NCBI RefSeq assembly: GCF_018919395.1
Contig: NZ_JAHLME010000002.1
Coordinates: forward strand, 558,001 to 622,000
Source: Geomonas azotofigens
GTDB taxonomy: Bacteria > Desulfobacterota > Desulfuromonadia > Geobacterales > Geobacteraceae
DNA length: 64,000 nucleotides
Reading direction: 5' to 3'
Shown: positions 63,368 to 64,000 of the stretch, piece by piece
Numbering within the stretch: the first letter of the stretch is position 1
Layout: every line of letters starts with the position of its first letter
Made by a program: the position numbers and the translations under genes
Notes under the pieces: model-generated
Seen by the model: the letters and a program-made list of their open reading frames with translations, nothing else
What the model was told of the DNA's origin: nothing
Database searches by the model: none

Positions 63368-64000
63368 TTACTTGTGGCGTTGCACCACGGTCGGTTTCGC
63401 GCCTAGCTTTTCCAGCTCCGCTCCCTTCCGGGCGGCGGCGTCCTCGCTCTGGAAAGAACCGGCAGTCAGGTTGAAGGTCGGGACCTGAACCGATATCGGC
63501 CTCAGTTCGGTGGTGATGCCGAAACCGGCCAATCGAAGCTGCTCGTCCACCGCCCCCAGTTTATCGAAGTAGGATCCGGCATACACGTTGAACTTCCCGG
63601 TCTTGTCTTGAAGCATGAATTGCTCGGCCTTGGCCTTGCGCAGCTTCTGCATCATGCTCTCGGCCGCTTTTTGATCCGTGTACTCGCCGACATGGATCCG
63701 GCTCATCTGTTCTTTCTTTTTGGGGCCCGGCTCGACTACCGGCTTCATCCCGGCCGCTTTGATCTTCTTCTTGATCGCAACCATATCAGACTTCAATACA
63801 AAACTGCCGAAATCGAGGGTATAGCCGTCGGCAGAAGCTGCACTGGCCGGTGCCTGCGCCTGGGACTGCGCCGCAACGGCAGGCGCAACGGATGCCGCGG
63901 CGGGCGCCGCGACAGTTTCGTTACTCGTAGTCTTCGCAGCAGCCTTGGCAGCCGCTTTCGCAACGGCTTTCTCTTCAGCAGCTTTCCTGGCGGCGGCTTT
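63368..64000 (-). CDS. SPOR-domain protein (5' end beyond the window)
   Basis: The C-terminal 210 residues of a larger protein; the frame is open to the window edge, so start and total length are unknown. The visible part begins with a Lys/Ala-rich stretch and an Ala/Pro/Gln-rich linker, typical of periplasmic spacers. Three SPOR-like units follow: YTLDFGSFVLKSDM, FNVYAGSYFDKLG and FNLTAGSFQSEDAA. SPOR domains bind denuded peptidoglycan at the septum, so a role in cell division or wall remodelling is likely. Confidence 0.85.
   Translation of the reverse strand, partial: KAAARKAAEEKAVAKAAAKAAAKTTSNETVAAPAAASVAPAVAAQSQAQAPASAASADGYTLDFGSFVLKSDMVAIKKKIKAAGMKPVVEPGPKKKEQMSRIHVGEYTDQKAAESMMQKLRKAKAEQFMLQDKTGKFNVYAGSYFDKLGAVDEQLRLAGFGITTELRPISVQVPTFNLTAGSFQSEDAAARKGAELEKLGAKPTVVQRHK

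Overview
The window looks like chromosomal DNA from a Geobacteraceae member (Geobacter, Citrifermentans or Geomonas type). The basis is G+C-rich coding, abundant chemoreceptor and two-component genes, a large single-subunit glutamate dehydrogenase, PilZ outputs, and two riboswitches of the GEMM-I fold that look like the cyclic AMP-GMP sensing variant known from Geobacter. This placement is by recognition; no search was run. Nearly every gene is housekeeping or signalling. I see no insertion sequence, prophage, CRISPR array, toxin-antitoxin pair or plasmid function.

1-11.4 kb: a minus-strand translation and nucleotide operon (prs-rplY-pth-ychF) with its own sigma70-type promoter, and further right truD-ispE-tRNA-Gln on the same strand. 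Between them, from about 3.6 to 8.8 kb, lies an accessory segment: a PilZ gene, an unknown gene, two tandem riboswitches around genes for a His-rich secreted peptide, a DUF4382 lipoprotein, a hemerythrin and a SYLF protein, and then a tandem array of about 18 units of 41 bp. 11.4-31 kb: glutamate dehydrogenase, trmB, a DEAD-box helicase with a WYL regulator, a MidA-like methyltransferase, a HAD hydrolase, an aspartase-like lyase, a NifU-like protein, a phospholipase D-type synthase, MutS2, a DHFR-TPR fusion, RecO, DnaB, a FabV-like reductase and a REC-PilZ protein. 31-38 kb: isochorismatase-like hydrolase, a dusB-ntrB-ntrC-like operon, a sirtuin with a YbaK deacylase, a lone response regulator and small Cys-cluster proteins.

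38-52.5 kb: FabI, HflX (apparently started at AUC), a UPF0126 channel, a NUDIX hydrolase, a chemoreceptor, PFK-RtcA, a GGDEF-EAL protein, a DUF2889 pair, a thiolase and an M24 peptidase. 52.5-64 kb: a PAS histidine kinase, a hotdog thioesterase, a long chemoreceptor with duplicated Cys-rich PAS modules behind a sigma28-like promoter, an SH3 protein, a chemoreceptor tail fragment, a DUF454 protein, a phosphoesterase plus lipid-kinase pair, a DUF1992 protein, an SseB-like protein and a truncated SPOR protein.

The strongest theme is cyclic-dinucleotide signalling: two riboswitches, two PilZ proteins and one GGDEF-EAL enzyme. A second theme is intergenic structure: four families of inverted repeats occupy the gaps, the most regular being paired palindromes with a GGGCGAAT/ATTCGCCC core at four places plus one single copy. 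Promoters listed are hexamer matches by eye, not experimental sites.
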